NCBI GenBank assembly: GCA_017414605.1
Contig: JAFQLG010000074.1
Coordinates: forward strand, 1 to 7,942
Length of the DNA: 7,942 nt
Direction: 5' to 3'
Origin: Clostridia bacterium
GTDB lineage: Bacteria > Bacillota_A > Clostridia > Oscillospirales > CAG-272
This document shows positions 1-5,629 of this stretch, piece after piece. Every line of letters begins with the position of its first letter. Position 1 is the first letter of the stretch. The position numbers and the translations under genes are program-made. The notes below the pieces were generated by a model. The model was not told where the DNA came from and did no database searches. It was given only the letters and a program-made list of their open reading frames with translations.

Positions 1-2
1 AT

Positions 3-62
3 TCTGTGCTGACAAGAATTGCGTTCAATCTCCAGAGCATCAGTGAAGAGGGGTTAGAATGA
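3..62 (+). CDS. Possible 3' end of an unidentified gene at the window edge
   Basis: A plus-strand reading frame enters from the left edge and encodes SVLTRIAFNLQSISEEGLE before a TGA at 60-62. The composition looks like the tail of a real soluble protein. The TGA overlaps an ATG at 59-61 in the ATGA form typical of coupled operon genes, and a GAGGGG ribosome-binding-like stretch lies at 48-53. The frame opening at that ATG soon becomes the antisense of udp, so no second gene can be followed. Nineteen residues are too few to assign a family. The fragment matters because it suggests that the first ~70 bases come from a different locus than the rest. Confidence 0.3.
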   Translation, partial: SVLTRIAFNLQSISEEGLE

Positions 63-324
63 AAAACAGGTCCGGCATAACCAGCTCCTCAACTGCGATA
101 GCCGTTGAAGGGCCGCCGATACCCGTTGAACAAACGGTAACCGTTTCGCCACATAGCTTTCCGTTCCAGATGTTGTATTCGCGGTTTGTATTTACGTGAT
201 AGGGCTCGGAAAGCATAGCAGCGATCTTTTCGCATCTGCCCGGGTCACCGGGAACTATGCAATATTTGCCAACGTCGCCTGCGCCAACGCCTATATGATA
301 CTGTTTTTCGTGAGATGAAAGCAT
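40..324 (-). CDS. udp: Uridine phosphorylase, N-terminal part only (truncated)
   Basis: Uridine phosphorylase cleaves uridine with phosphate to uracil and ribose-1-phosphate in cytosolic pyrimidine salvage. The frame encodes 94 residues, against roughly 250 for the family. Family hallmarks are present: VPGDPGR at residues 24-30 (the Arg binds phosphate), NREYN at 47-51 (a second phosphate-binding Arg from the neighbouring subunit), and CSTGIGGPSTAIAVEEL at 65-81. After EELVM (residue 83, about position 76) all resemblance ends and a foreign tail of 11 residues leads to a stop. The lost portion includes the rest of the nucleoside-binding site, so the product as read would be inactive. The start ATG at 324-322 is fixed by a GGAGG at 335-331, six bases upstream. 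The family call is firm for residues 1-83. Whether the break is biological or an assembly artefact is unclear. Confidence 0.75.
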   Translation of the reverse strand: MLSSHEKQYHIGVGAGDVGKYCIVPGDPGRCEKIAAMLSEPYHVNTNREYNIWNGKLCGETVTVCSTGIGGPSTAIAVEELVMPDLFFILTPLH

Positions 325-361
325 TTTTTACCTCCAAACATTTATTTCTGTGTATATACAT

Positions 362-390
362 ATTTTAACACAAAAAACAGAAAATATCAA
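362..390 (-). promoter_or_regulatory. Sigma-A type promoter of udp
   Basis: Read on the minus strand there is a -35 TTGATA (390-385), a 17-base spacer and a -10 TAAAAT (367-362). A TG one base ahead of the -10 gives the extended form. Transcription would start near 355, about 30 bases before the udp start codon. The match is by eye and has not been tested. Confidence 0.7.
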
Positions 391-410
391 TAGTTTTTTG
401 GCATATAAGC

Positions 411-439
411 GCATAATGGTATATTTGCGGCAGATACTA
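411..439 (+). promoter_or_regulatory. Sigma-G type (forespore) promoter of spoVAD-spoVAE
   Basis: GCATA at 411-415, a 17-base spacer, and GATACTA at 433-439 match the known sigma-G consensus (a GNATA-like -35 and CATNNTA -10), with one mismatch in the first base of the -10. A start near 446 leaves a short leader before the ribosome binding site at 452-456. In Bacillus the spoVA operon is sigma-G dependent, which supports the assignment. Sigma-F sites are similar and cannot be excluded. Confidence 0.65.
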
Positions 440-463
440 ACAAAAAAGCGCGGAGGAAAAACA

Positions 464-1456
464 ATGAGTAGCGGTATAATAAAGCTTAATGCATCGATAA
501 TCAGCTGTGCAAATGCGGTTGGTCAAAAGGAATACGAGGGGCCTATGGGAAAGCTTTTTGACTTTCATAGCAACGATGACCGCTTTAATATGGATACCTG
601 GGAGAGCGCCGAGGGCGAGATGCAGAGCATAGCGCTGAATATTGCCTTAAAGCGCGGCGGACTGCAAAACGCGGACGTTGGAGCAGTTTTTGCGGGCGAC
701 CTGCTAAACCAATGCGTAGGCTCGGCTTACGGCCTTTTGGGATGTAATATTCCTTATTTCGGGCTGTACGGCGCTTGCTCAACGTGCGCGGAGGGCATAA
801 TGCTGGCTTCTGTAATGACAACGCACGGGGTATTCGAGCGGTGCGCGGCGGTAACCTCCTCGCATAACTGCTCTGCGGAGAGGCAATACAGAATGCCCAT
901 TGAGTATGGCGGACAGAGAACGCCAACTTCGCAATGGACGGTAACGGGTGCGGGCGCATTTATTGTCGGCAATAAGGATGCGGGCAAGGTAAAGATAAGC
1001 GCCGCTATGCCCGGACGCGTGATAGACAAGGGGATAAATGATGCCAACAATATGGGCGCGGCAATGGTTGGAGCCGTTTGTGATACACTTGTGAGATACT
1101 TTAACGAAAGCGGAACGCTCCCCGATGACTACGACCTGATAATTACGGGAGATCTGGGTCATGAGGGCGGACAGCTTTTGCGCGAATTTATGGATATTGA
1201 GGGCTATCCGCTGTCCGATAACTATACTGACGGCGGAATTATCATATACGATAAGCAAAGGCAGGATACGCATGCGGGCGGGTCGGGCTGCGGATGCTCC
1301 GCAGCGGTGATGTCAGCATACGTGTTACCTGCCATGAGAAAGGGAATAATCGACAATGCCATATTCGTAGGCTCGGGAGCAATGATGAGCCCCGATATGA
1401 TAAAGCAGGGAAAAAGCATTCCCGCCATAGGCCATCTGGTCTGTTTTGAGAGGTGA
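464..1456 (+). CDS. spoVAD: Stage V sporulation protein AD (dipicolinic acid-binding)
   Basis: SpoVAD is a thiolase-fold protein that binds dipicolinic acid. It is needed, with the membrane SpoVA proteins, to load DPA into the developing spore and to release it at germination. The 330-residue product has the family's usual length. The segment GACSTCAEG at 103-111 aligns with the thiolase nucleophile region. Other visible thiolase-fold features are TSSHN (131-135), a glycine-rich GAGAF (162-166), TGDLGHEGG (228-236), and HAGGSGCGCSA (270-280) near the C-terminal catalytic-type loop. The start at 464 is chosen because GGAGG lies at 452-456, seven bases upstream, and the protein begins as the family does. 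The in-frame codon at 350 would add 38 residues and lie upstream of the promoter. spoVAE follows four bases after the stop. The usual upstream partner spoVAC is not here. Confidence 0.95.
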   Translation: MSSGIIKLNASIISCANAVGQKEYEGPMGKLFDFHSNDDRFNMDTWESAEGEMQSIALNIALKRGGLQNADVGAVFAGDLLNQCVGSAYGLLGCNIPYFGLYGACSTCAEGIMLASVMTTHGVFERCAAVTSSHNCSAERQYRMPIEYGGQRTPTSQWTVTGAGAFIVGNKDAGKVKISAAMPGRVIDKGINDANNMGAAMVGAVCDTLVRYFNESGTLPDDYDLIITGDLGHEGGQLLREFMDIEGYPLSDNYTDGGIIIYDKQRQDTHAGGSGCGCSAAVMSAYVLPAMRKGIIDNAIFVGSGAMMSPDMIKQGKSIPAIGHLVCFER

Positions 1457-1460
1457 TGAA

Positions 1461-1829
1461 ATGGAACTTTTCAGTAAATTTATATGGGCGTTCGTAATAG
1501 GCGGAACGCTTTGCGCCATAGCGCAGATACTAATAGATAAAACCAAGCTGACGCCCGCAAGAATACTTGTTATGTACGTTGTGGGCGGTGTCGTGCTGGG
1601 AGCTATTGGAATATACAAGCCCATAATTGACCTCGCGGGCGCAGGGGCAACCGTTCCGCTTGTGGGCTTTGGGTATCTTATAAGTGACGGCGTGCGCGAA
1701 GCGGTTGACAAGCAGGGTCTGCTGGGCGCATTTACGGGTGGACTTACCGCCGCCGCGGGCGGAATTGCCGCCGCAATATGCTTTGGATATCTGGCGGCAA
1801 TATTTTTCAGAGGGAAAAGACGCGGATAA
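1461..1829 (+). CDS. spoVAE: Stage V sporulation protein AE (SpoVAEb type)
   Basis: This is a small integral membrane protein of 122 residues, matching SpoVAEb, thought to form part of the DPA channel in the spore inner membrane. Visible hydrophobic segments lie near residues 8-24, 36-55, 62-75 and 88-115. Family-typical stretches are KLTPARILVMYVV (29-41), LGAIGIYKPI (46-55) and AGAGATVPLVGFGYL (59-73). A basic tail (RGKRRG) ends the protein. The ATG at 1461 is preceded by AGAGGTGA at 1449-1456, which overlaps the spoVAD stop, so the two genes are probably translationally coupled and share the forespore promoter. A TTG at 1446 in the same frame would overlap spoVAD and is less likely. Its stop is one base from the stop of convergent sigK. 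Confidence 0.93.
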   Translation: MELFSKFIWAFVIGGTLCAIAQILIDKTKLTPARILVMYVVGGVVLGAIGIYKPIIDLAGAGATVPLVGFGYLISDGVREAVDKQGLLGAFTGGLTAAAGGIAAAICFGYLAAIFFRGKRRG

Positions 1830-1830
1830 C

Positions 1831-2520
1831 TTAAGCATCAAGAGCGACCTTGAGCTTTTCCAAGGCGCTCTTTTCTATTCTTGAAACGTATGAGCGCGAT
1901 ATACCCAGCTTTTCGGCTATCTCGCGCTGGGTCAGCTCCTCAACACCGCCAAGACCATATCGCATAATGATTATCTGTCTTTCACGCAGAGAAAGAACGG
2001 TCTTGATGCATTTCATGGCCTTGTCTGTAAGTATTTTTCGCTCTATTTCAAGCGGAACGTTCTCATCGCTGCTGATAACGTCCATGTATGCCAGGGGATT
2101 GCCGTCGCGGTCAACATCGATGGTTTCGTGAATAGATATCTCCGAGCTGTGCTTTTTCTGCGCGCGAAAGCTCATAAGTATCTCGTTTTGTATGCATTTT
2201 GAGGCGTACGTTGCAAAGCGCGTTCCGTTTGAGGCGTTGTAGGTGTCAACGGCTTTGATAAGTCCAATGGTTCCTATGGAAACGAGATCCTCCTGATTTT
2301 TGCTTGTTGAGTAGTATTTTCTGACGATGTGAGAAACGAGGCGCAGATTGTGCAGTATCAGTCGCTGGCGCGCCTCCTCGTCGCCTTTCTTGAAGTTATC
2401 AAAGCATTGTCGCTCCTCCTCTGCGGATAGCGCGGGCGGAAAGCTTTGCCCCGTGCTGATTCCGAGAATAGGGGAGAGCAGCCTTGTAAACGCCGCCAAT
2501 AACAAGGATAGGAATATCAT
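1831..2520 (-). CDS. sigK: RNA polymerase sporulation sigma factor SigK (pro-sigma-K)
   Basis: Sigma-K directs late mother-cell transcription (coat, mother-cell lysis, DPA synthesis). The 229-residue product starts with a hydrophobic segment, residues 2-20. It corresponds to the pro-sequence that SpoIVFB removes in Bacillus, and SFPPALSAEEE (26-36) aligns with the beginning of the folded region there. Sigma region 2 spans about 55-120, with HNLRLVSHIVRKYY (57-70), EDLVSIGTIGLIKAVD (77-92) and TRFATYASKCIQNEIL (100-115). Region 4 spans about 168-226, with the helix-turn-helix TQREIAEKLGISRSYVSRIE (197-216). The start ATG has AAAGGAG nine bases upstream (2536-2530). The gene is continuous, with no skin-like prophage inserted. 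SigE is the nearest alternative, but the N-terminus and the upstream sigma-E type promoter favour SigK. It converges on spoVAE without a terminator. Confidence 0.93.
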   Translation of the reverse strand: MIFLSLLLAAFTRLLSPILGISTGQSFPPALSAEEERQCFDNFKKGDEEARQRLILHNLRLVSHIVRKYYSTSKNQEDLVSIGTIGLIKAVDTYNASNGTRFATYASKCIQNEILMSFRAQKKHSSEISIHETIDVDRDGNPLAYMDVISSDENVPLEIERKILTDKAMKCIKTVLSLRERQIIIMRYGLGGVEELTQREIAEKLGISRSYVSRIEKSALEKLKVALDA

Positions 2521-2567
2521 ACTTAAAAGCTCCTTTCAAAATCTTAGTCTGATAAATACCGTTACCG

Positions 2568-2595
2568 ATTATATGAGGGGTTGGCATGTACTTAT
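2568..2595 (-). promoter_or_regulatory. Sigma-E type (mother-cell) promoter of sigK
   Basis: On the minus strand CATATAAT (2575-2568) differs by one base from the sigma-E -10 consensus CATACAAT. An ATA core (2595-2593, within AAAAATAAG) lies 17 bases upstream, inside the accepted spacing. Transcription would start near 2561, giving a leader of about 40 bases. Sigma-E activation of sigK is the known order of the sporulation cascade. The call is by eye. Confidence 0.6.
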
Positions 2596-2601
2596 TTTTG
2601 C

Positions 2602-2632
2602 GGACAAATAAGGACAAATAAAAATTTTTATT
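2602..2632. repeat. Tandem 10-bp repeat plus 16-bp AT palindrome between divergent promoters
   Basis: GGACAAATAA occurs twice in tandem (2602-2611 and 2612-2621). It runs into a perfect palindrome AATAAAAATTTTTATT at 2617-2632, which overlaps the first two bases of the thiT -35. The block sits between the sigK and thiT promoters. It could be an UP-like AT-rich promoter element or a regulator site. Nothing in the sequence decides this. Confidence 0.5.
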
Positions 2633-2659
2633 GACAGGCGCATGTTTTGGTGATATAAT
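2631..2659 (+). promoter_or_regulatory. Consensus sigma-A promoter of the TPP riboswitch / thiT unit
   Basis: TTGACA (2631-2636), exactly 17 bases, then TATAAT (2654-2659) form a perfect vegetative promoter. TG at 2651-2652 gives an extended -10, and an AT-rich tract lies just upstream. Initiation is expected near 2666. With so strong a promoter, control presumably rests on the downstream riboswitch. Confidence 0.9.
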
Positions 2660-2694
2660 ACCCTTGTCGGCAAGTCCGACGTAACATCTTGCAT

Positions 2695-2791
2695 AGAAGA
2701 TCAGGGGTGCTGGCGCTTAGCGCGCGGCTGAGATGGAGAGATCCGAACCCTCGTACCTGAAACGGATAATACCGGCGTAGGAAGATTTTGT
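2695..2791 (+). promoter_or_regulatory. TPP (THI-box) riboswitch aptamer
   Basis: Thiamine pyrophosphate-binding RNA in the leader of thiT. Conserved THI elements appear in order: GGGGTGC (2704-2710), GGCTGAGA (2726-2733), GAACCC (2745-2750), ACCTGAAACGGATAATACCG (2755-2774) and GCGTAGGAAG (2775-2784). Helix P3 can be GCGC/GCGC around 2713-2724, and P5 pairs CGG (2763-2765) with CCG (2772-2774). The closing P1 helix can form from AAGATC (2697-2702) and GATTTT (2784-2789). A terminator hairpin lies 33 bases downstream, so high TPP should stop transcription before thiT. The aptamer identity is very secure. The helix assignments are by eye. Confidence 0.97.
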
Positions 2792-2823
2792 TGATAATTT
2801 TGGGCTACTCCTTTTTTTGTAGC

Positions 2824-2868
2824 AAAAGATTCATCCGAGCGGCGATTTTCCGTGCGGATGAATTTTTT
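2824..2868 (+). terminator. Riboswitch-controlled intrinsic terminator before thiT
   Basis: ATTCATCCG (2829-2837) pairs with CGGATGAAT (2855-2863), nine base pairs. The stem is extended by CGG/CCG (2840-2842 / 2850-2852) above a small internal mismatch and by A-U pairs below. A run of six T follows at 2863-2868. It ends 31 bases before the thiT start codon and is the expression platform of the TPP switch. Confidence 0.9.
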
Positions 2869-2899
2869 ATTGACCGATGTGTCGGAAGGAGGATTCAAA

Positions 2900-3565
2900 A
2901 TGAATCAAAACGTTAAAAGACTAACCTTGTCGGCTATGATGCTGGCACTCGCAACCGTGTTGGCGCTGGTTTGCGCCTACATACCGTTTCTCAATCTGCC
3001 GTTTGGCGGCGGATTCACCGTTGCAAGTATGCTGCCCATCGTTATCGTGGCGTATATGTACGGCGTAAAATGGGGAACCTTTACGGCATTCTGTTATTCA
3101 CTCATACAGATAATTTTGTCGCTGACGCAGGGCTCCTCGGGAACGGTAATGGCGCTCTTTTTACCAAGCTCAGATGACTTTATGGGCTATGCGGCGGCAA
3201 TATGGATAGTTTTGATAGACTATCTTATCGCCTACACGGTATTGGGCTTTGGCGGCGTGTTCCGAAACCGCATAAAGAGTAAAACTGCAGCCCTTGTGCT
3301 CGGTGTTGTCGTAGCGCTGTCGCTCCGCTATCTTTGCCACGTTGTGTCGGGTTATATTTTCTACGGCGCGTGGGCGGAATGGTTCTTTACGCAGGATGGC
3401 TTTTATGCCATCGGTAACGTGATAATGGGCACATTTGAGGGTCAATGGCTGTCCTTGATATATTCGGTATTTTATAATGGTCTGTTTATGATACCCGAAA
3501 TAATAATAACCGCAATAGTTGCCGTTCCGATATCACAGATCCCTGCAATCAAGAAAGAAAATTAA
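2900..3565 (+). CDS. thiT: Thiamine transporter ThiT (ECF S-component)
   Basis: ThiT is the membrane substrate-binding subunit that captures thiamine for an energy-coupling factor (ECF) transporter. The 221-residue protein has about six hydrophobic spans (near 8-30, 40-56, 60-76, 96-120, 130-152 and 185-214). ThiT/YuaJ hallmarks are visible: IDYLIAYTVLGFGGVFR (106-122), RYLCHVVSGYIFYGAWAEW (143-161, with the conserved His and aromatic ligand-cage residues) and YNGLFMIPE (192-200). The start at 2900 is chosen because AAGGAGG at 2886-2892 sits seven bases upstream. An in-frame ATG at 2852 lies inside the terminator hairpin and is excluded. The TPP riboswitch directly upstream confirms the substrate. 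No EcfA/EcfT genes are adjacent, so it probably shares a module encoded elsewhere (group II ECF), which is an inference. Confidence 0.95.
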   Translation: MNQNVKRLTLSAMMLALATVLALVCAYIPFLNLPFGGGFTVASMLPIVIVAYMYGVKWGTFTAFCYSLIQIILSLTQGSSGTVMALFLPSSDDFMGYAAAIWIVLIDYLIAYTVLGFGGVFRNRIKSKTAALVLGVVVALSLRYLCHVVSGYIFYGAWAEWFFTQDGFYAIGNVIMGTFEGQWLSLIYSVFYNGLFMIPEIIITAIVAVPISQIPAIKKEN

Positions 3566-3584
3566 ACTAACTTAACAAAACAAA

Positions 3585-3642
3585 CAAAAAATAAGCATAC
3601 TTAACAAATTCTAAAAGAATTATTAAGTATGCTTAATTTATT
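3585..3642. terminator. Bidirectional terminator between thiT and natB
   Basis: TAAGCATACTTAA (3592-3604) pairs perfectly with TTAAGTATGCTTA (3623-3635), 13 bp. An inner AATTC/GAATT helix (3607-3611 / 3617-3621) closes a TAAAA loop. T-rich sequence follows on the plus strand (3634-3642). A run of A at 3585-3591 gives a U tract on the minus strand. It can therefore end both converging transcripts. Confidence 0.88.
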
Positions 3643-3653
3643 TGTGTGGTAGA

Positions 3654-4829
3654 TTATCTGTTGAACATAATCTTTTCGCTGTTGAACATTCTCGTCAGTA
3701 CGAAGACTCCTATCGCGGTGAAAACGACGTTTGAACAAACGGTTATTATAACGTTTATAATGCTCGCCTCAAATGAGAATATTCCGATCATACTCTGAAC
3801 GCTGTTGAAAATGGGTATTATGTAGAGCATAGGCTCGGTAACCGCGGTTCCTAACATGCCCGAGATGCCTATGAGCATAGAAACTATCATAAGCGGTGTT
3901 ACGTAAGTTCCTGCTTCCTTTACCGTCTTTGCATAAGCTGAAATAATGGAAATAACCGTGATAAGCACGAGAACTGTGGACAAAACAACTGCGGCGATCA
4001 TAGCATAGTCGCCAATTCCGTAAACGCTTCCGTCTATCTCCACCGTATCGCCCATAAGATTAGGGAGGGAAAGAACAAGGCCTATCGTGCTGGAAGCGCC
4101 GCTGATGAGCGCCATAATGGAGAGGGCAAGAATCTTGCCGATAGCAATATGTGAGCGCTTTGCAGGAGTGATGAGCAGAGTTGCTATAGTTCCGCGCTCC
4201 TTTTCGCCCGCAATGGACTCGGGAGCAACCGCCATACATCCCGAGAAGAGCAGCATAACGAGCAGCATTGGCATAAGCATTGAGAATATCATACCCGTAA
4301 AGTTTTCAACTTTTGCAAGGTCAAAGGACTTATCGGGTGAGTTATTGATGTCAAATCTGTTGGAAAGCATCGACTCCATGGCGTCGAGAGCCGCCGTTAC
4401 GTTCTGGAAAGCAATTGTGGAGTTTGTGTTTGTTGAGTTATAGTATATTTCAACGTTGGGTGCGGGCAGACCGGATGCGGGGTCATAGGAGAGCGCATCC
4501 TCCATGAAGCTTTCGGGGAAGATGATGAGAATGTCGGCAACGCCGTCCATTACCTCCTGCTTTTCCTTTTCGACGTCAGAGGAAGGAATGGTTGCGTAGC
4601 CAAAAGGCTCAATAAGATAACGGTCAAATTCCTCGGGAGTATCTACGGAATAAATGATTGGGCGGTATTCCTCATCGGGCATAAATGCATCGCTCATAGC
4701 GCTGCCCATAAGAGTATATATTACGTAGATAAGTACTCCGGGCATAATGAGGGCTATAAGTGTTCTTCTATCCTTGAAGAAACGGGCAAGCTCTTTTTTG
4801 AAAATAGTAAATATCGCACTCTCTTTCAT
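3654..4829 (-). CDS. natB: ABC-2 type exporter permease, NatB-like
   Basis: Membrane half of an ABC exporter. The 391-residue product has one N-terminal membrane span (about 22-42), then a large extracytoplasmic region (about 45-175), then five or so further spans (about 178-200, 228-256, 274-298, 308-328 and 355-380). The cytoplasmic coupling stretch PESIAGEKERGTIATLLITP (203-222) is diagnostic of the ABC-2 / NatB group. B. subtilis NatAB exports sodium, but close relatives handle other substrates, so the cargo here is uncertain. The ATG at 4829 is preferred over a GTG three bases earlier. It overlaps the natA stop as TGATG, and GGAGGTGA (4843-4836) ends six bases upstream, so translation should be coupled to natA. 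The protein contains no tryptophan at all, unusual for a membrane protein of this size. Confidence 0.85.
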   Translation of the reverse strand: MKESAIFTIFKKELARFFKDRRTLIALIMPGVLIYVIYTLMGSAMSDAFMPDEEYRPIIYSVDTPEEFDRYLIEPFGYATIPSSDVEKEKQEVMDGVADILIIFPESFMEDALSYDPASGLPAPNVEIYYNSTNTNSTIAFQNVTAALDAMESMLSNRFDINNSPDKSFDLAKVENFTGMIFSMLMPMLLVMLLFSGCMAVAPESIAGEKERGTIATLLITPAKRSHIAIGKILALSIMALISGASSTIGLVLSLPNLMGDTVEIDGSVYGIGDYAMIAAVVLSTVLVLITVISIISAYAKTVKEAGTYVTPLMIVSMLIGISGMLGTAVTEPMLYIIPIFNSVQSMIGIFSFEASIINVIITVCSNVVFTAIGVFVLTRMFNSEKIMFNR

Positions 4830-5614
4830 CACAGCTCACCTCCCGACATAGCGGTATATTCGGCAAAGATGTCAAAGAAGCGATCCTCCAGCGATTTGCC
4901 GTTGCAAATTGCTTGAAGCGTGTCGCATACTACCATTTTTCCCTCAATTATAATACCAACTCGGTCACAAAGCTTTTCAATAAGACTGAAAATGTGTGTG
5001 GAAACGATGATGGTCTTGCCCAGCCCCTTAAGATAAGTCAAAAAGTCTGTAACCACCTTTGCTGTTATTACGTCAAGACCGTTTGTCGGCTCGTCAAAGA
5101 TGATAATGTCGGGATCGTGGACAAGCGAGATGGCAAGAGAAGCCTTTTGCTTCATACCCGTTGAAAGATCGGCAACCTTGACCTCGGCAAACTTGTCTAT
5201 ACCAAAGCGGGTGAAAAGCTCTGCTTTTCTTTTTGCCGAAACCTCAGGAGCGATGCCGTGCAGAGAAGAAAAGAAATCAAAAAGGTAATTGGGCGTAAAG
5301 AACTCCTCAAGCTTAAGTTCGCTTGTTAGGAAGCCTATCTTTGCGCGCACGCCCTCGGCGTCACTCACGATGCTGTGACCGTCAATAAACGCATCACCCG
5401 AATCGGGCTTTATCAGCGTTGCAAGCATGCGCAGGCAAGTTGTTTTTCCCGCGCCGTTAGGGCCTAAAAGGCCGAATATCTCGCCCTCGTAAGCCTCAAA
5501 TGACAGACCGTTTACCGCACGGCGCACCTTTTCATTGGTCTTTTCTATTTTTTGCTGTTTTGTCGATAACTTAAAGGTCTTTGATAGATTTTCAACTTTA
5601 ATAAGTTCCTTCAT
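4829..5614 (-). CDS. natA: ABC transporter ATP-binding protein, NatA-like
   Basis: Cytoplasmic ATPase that powers the adjacent permease. In 261 residues it shows Walker A GPNGAGKTT (51-59), the ABC signature LSTGMKQK (150-157), Walker B IIIFDEP (170-176) followed by a D-loop NGLD, and the switch histidine at 207 (STH). The usual Q-loop glutamine is absent: the region reads GFLTSELKLEEFFTPNY (94-110), which resembles the NatA family rather than drug-type exporters. The start ATG (5614) has GAGGAAA six bases upstream (5627-5621). It begins 15 bases after the trpS stop, with no terminator between them, and overlaps natB by one base. All three genes are therefore probably one transcript under the T-box. 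Like NatB it has no tryptophan. The ATPase call is certain; the NatA subgroup is probable. Confidence 0.88.
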   Translation of the reverse strand: MKELIKVENLSKTFKLSTKQQKIEKTNEKVRRAVNGLSFEAYEGEIFGLLGPNGAGKTTCLRMLATLIKPDSGDAFIDGHSIVSDAEGVRAKIGFLTSELKLEEFFTPNYLFDFFSSLHGIAPEVSAKRKAELFTRFGIDKFAEVKVADLSTGMKQKASLAISLVHDPDIIIFDEPTNGLDVITAKVVTDFLTYLKGLGKTIIVSTHIFSLIEKLCDRVGIIIEGKMVVCDTLQAICNGKSLEDRFFDIFAEYTAMSGGEL

Positions 5615-5629
5615 TTTAAGTTTCCTCGA

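Noticed and set aside
350..463. N-terminal extension of SpoVAD by 38 residues
   Set aside because: It would start upstream of the forespore promoter and lacks a ribosome binding site. The ATG at 464 has GGAGG at proper spacing and matches the family's N-terminus.
779..1273. 164-residue minus-strand open frame opposite spoVAD
   Set aside because: It is a shadow of a strongly conserved gene, and its translation shows no domain-like pattern.
2852..2899. Earlier ThiT start
   Set aside because: This ATG is within the 3' side of the riboswitch terminator stem; AAGGAGG at 2886-2892 sets the start at 2900.
4830..4832. GTG start for NatB
   Set aside because: Only three bases separate it from the GGAGGTGA element. 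The adjacent ATG at 4829 has better spacing and forms a TGATG coupling with natA.
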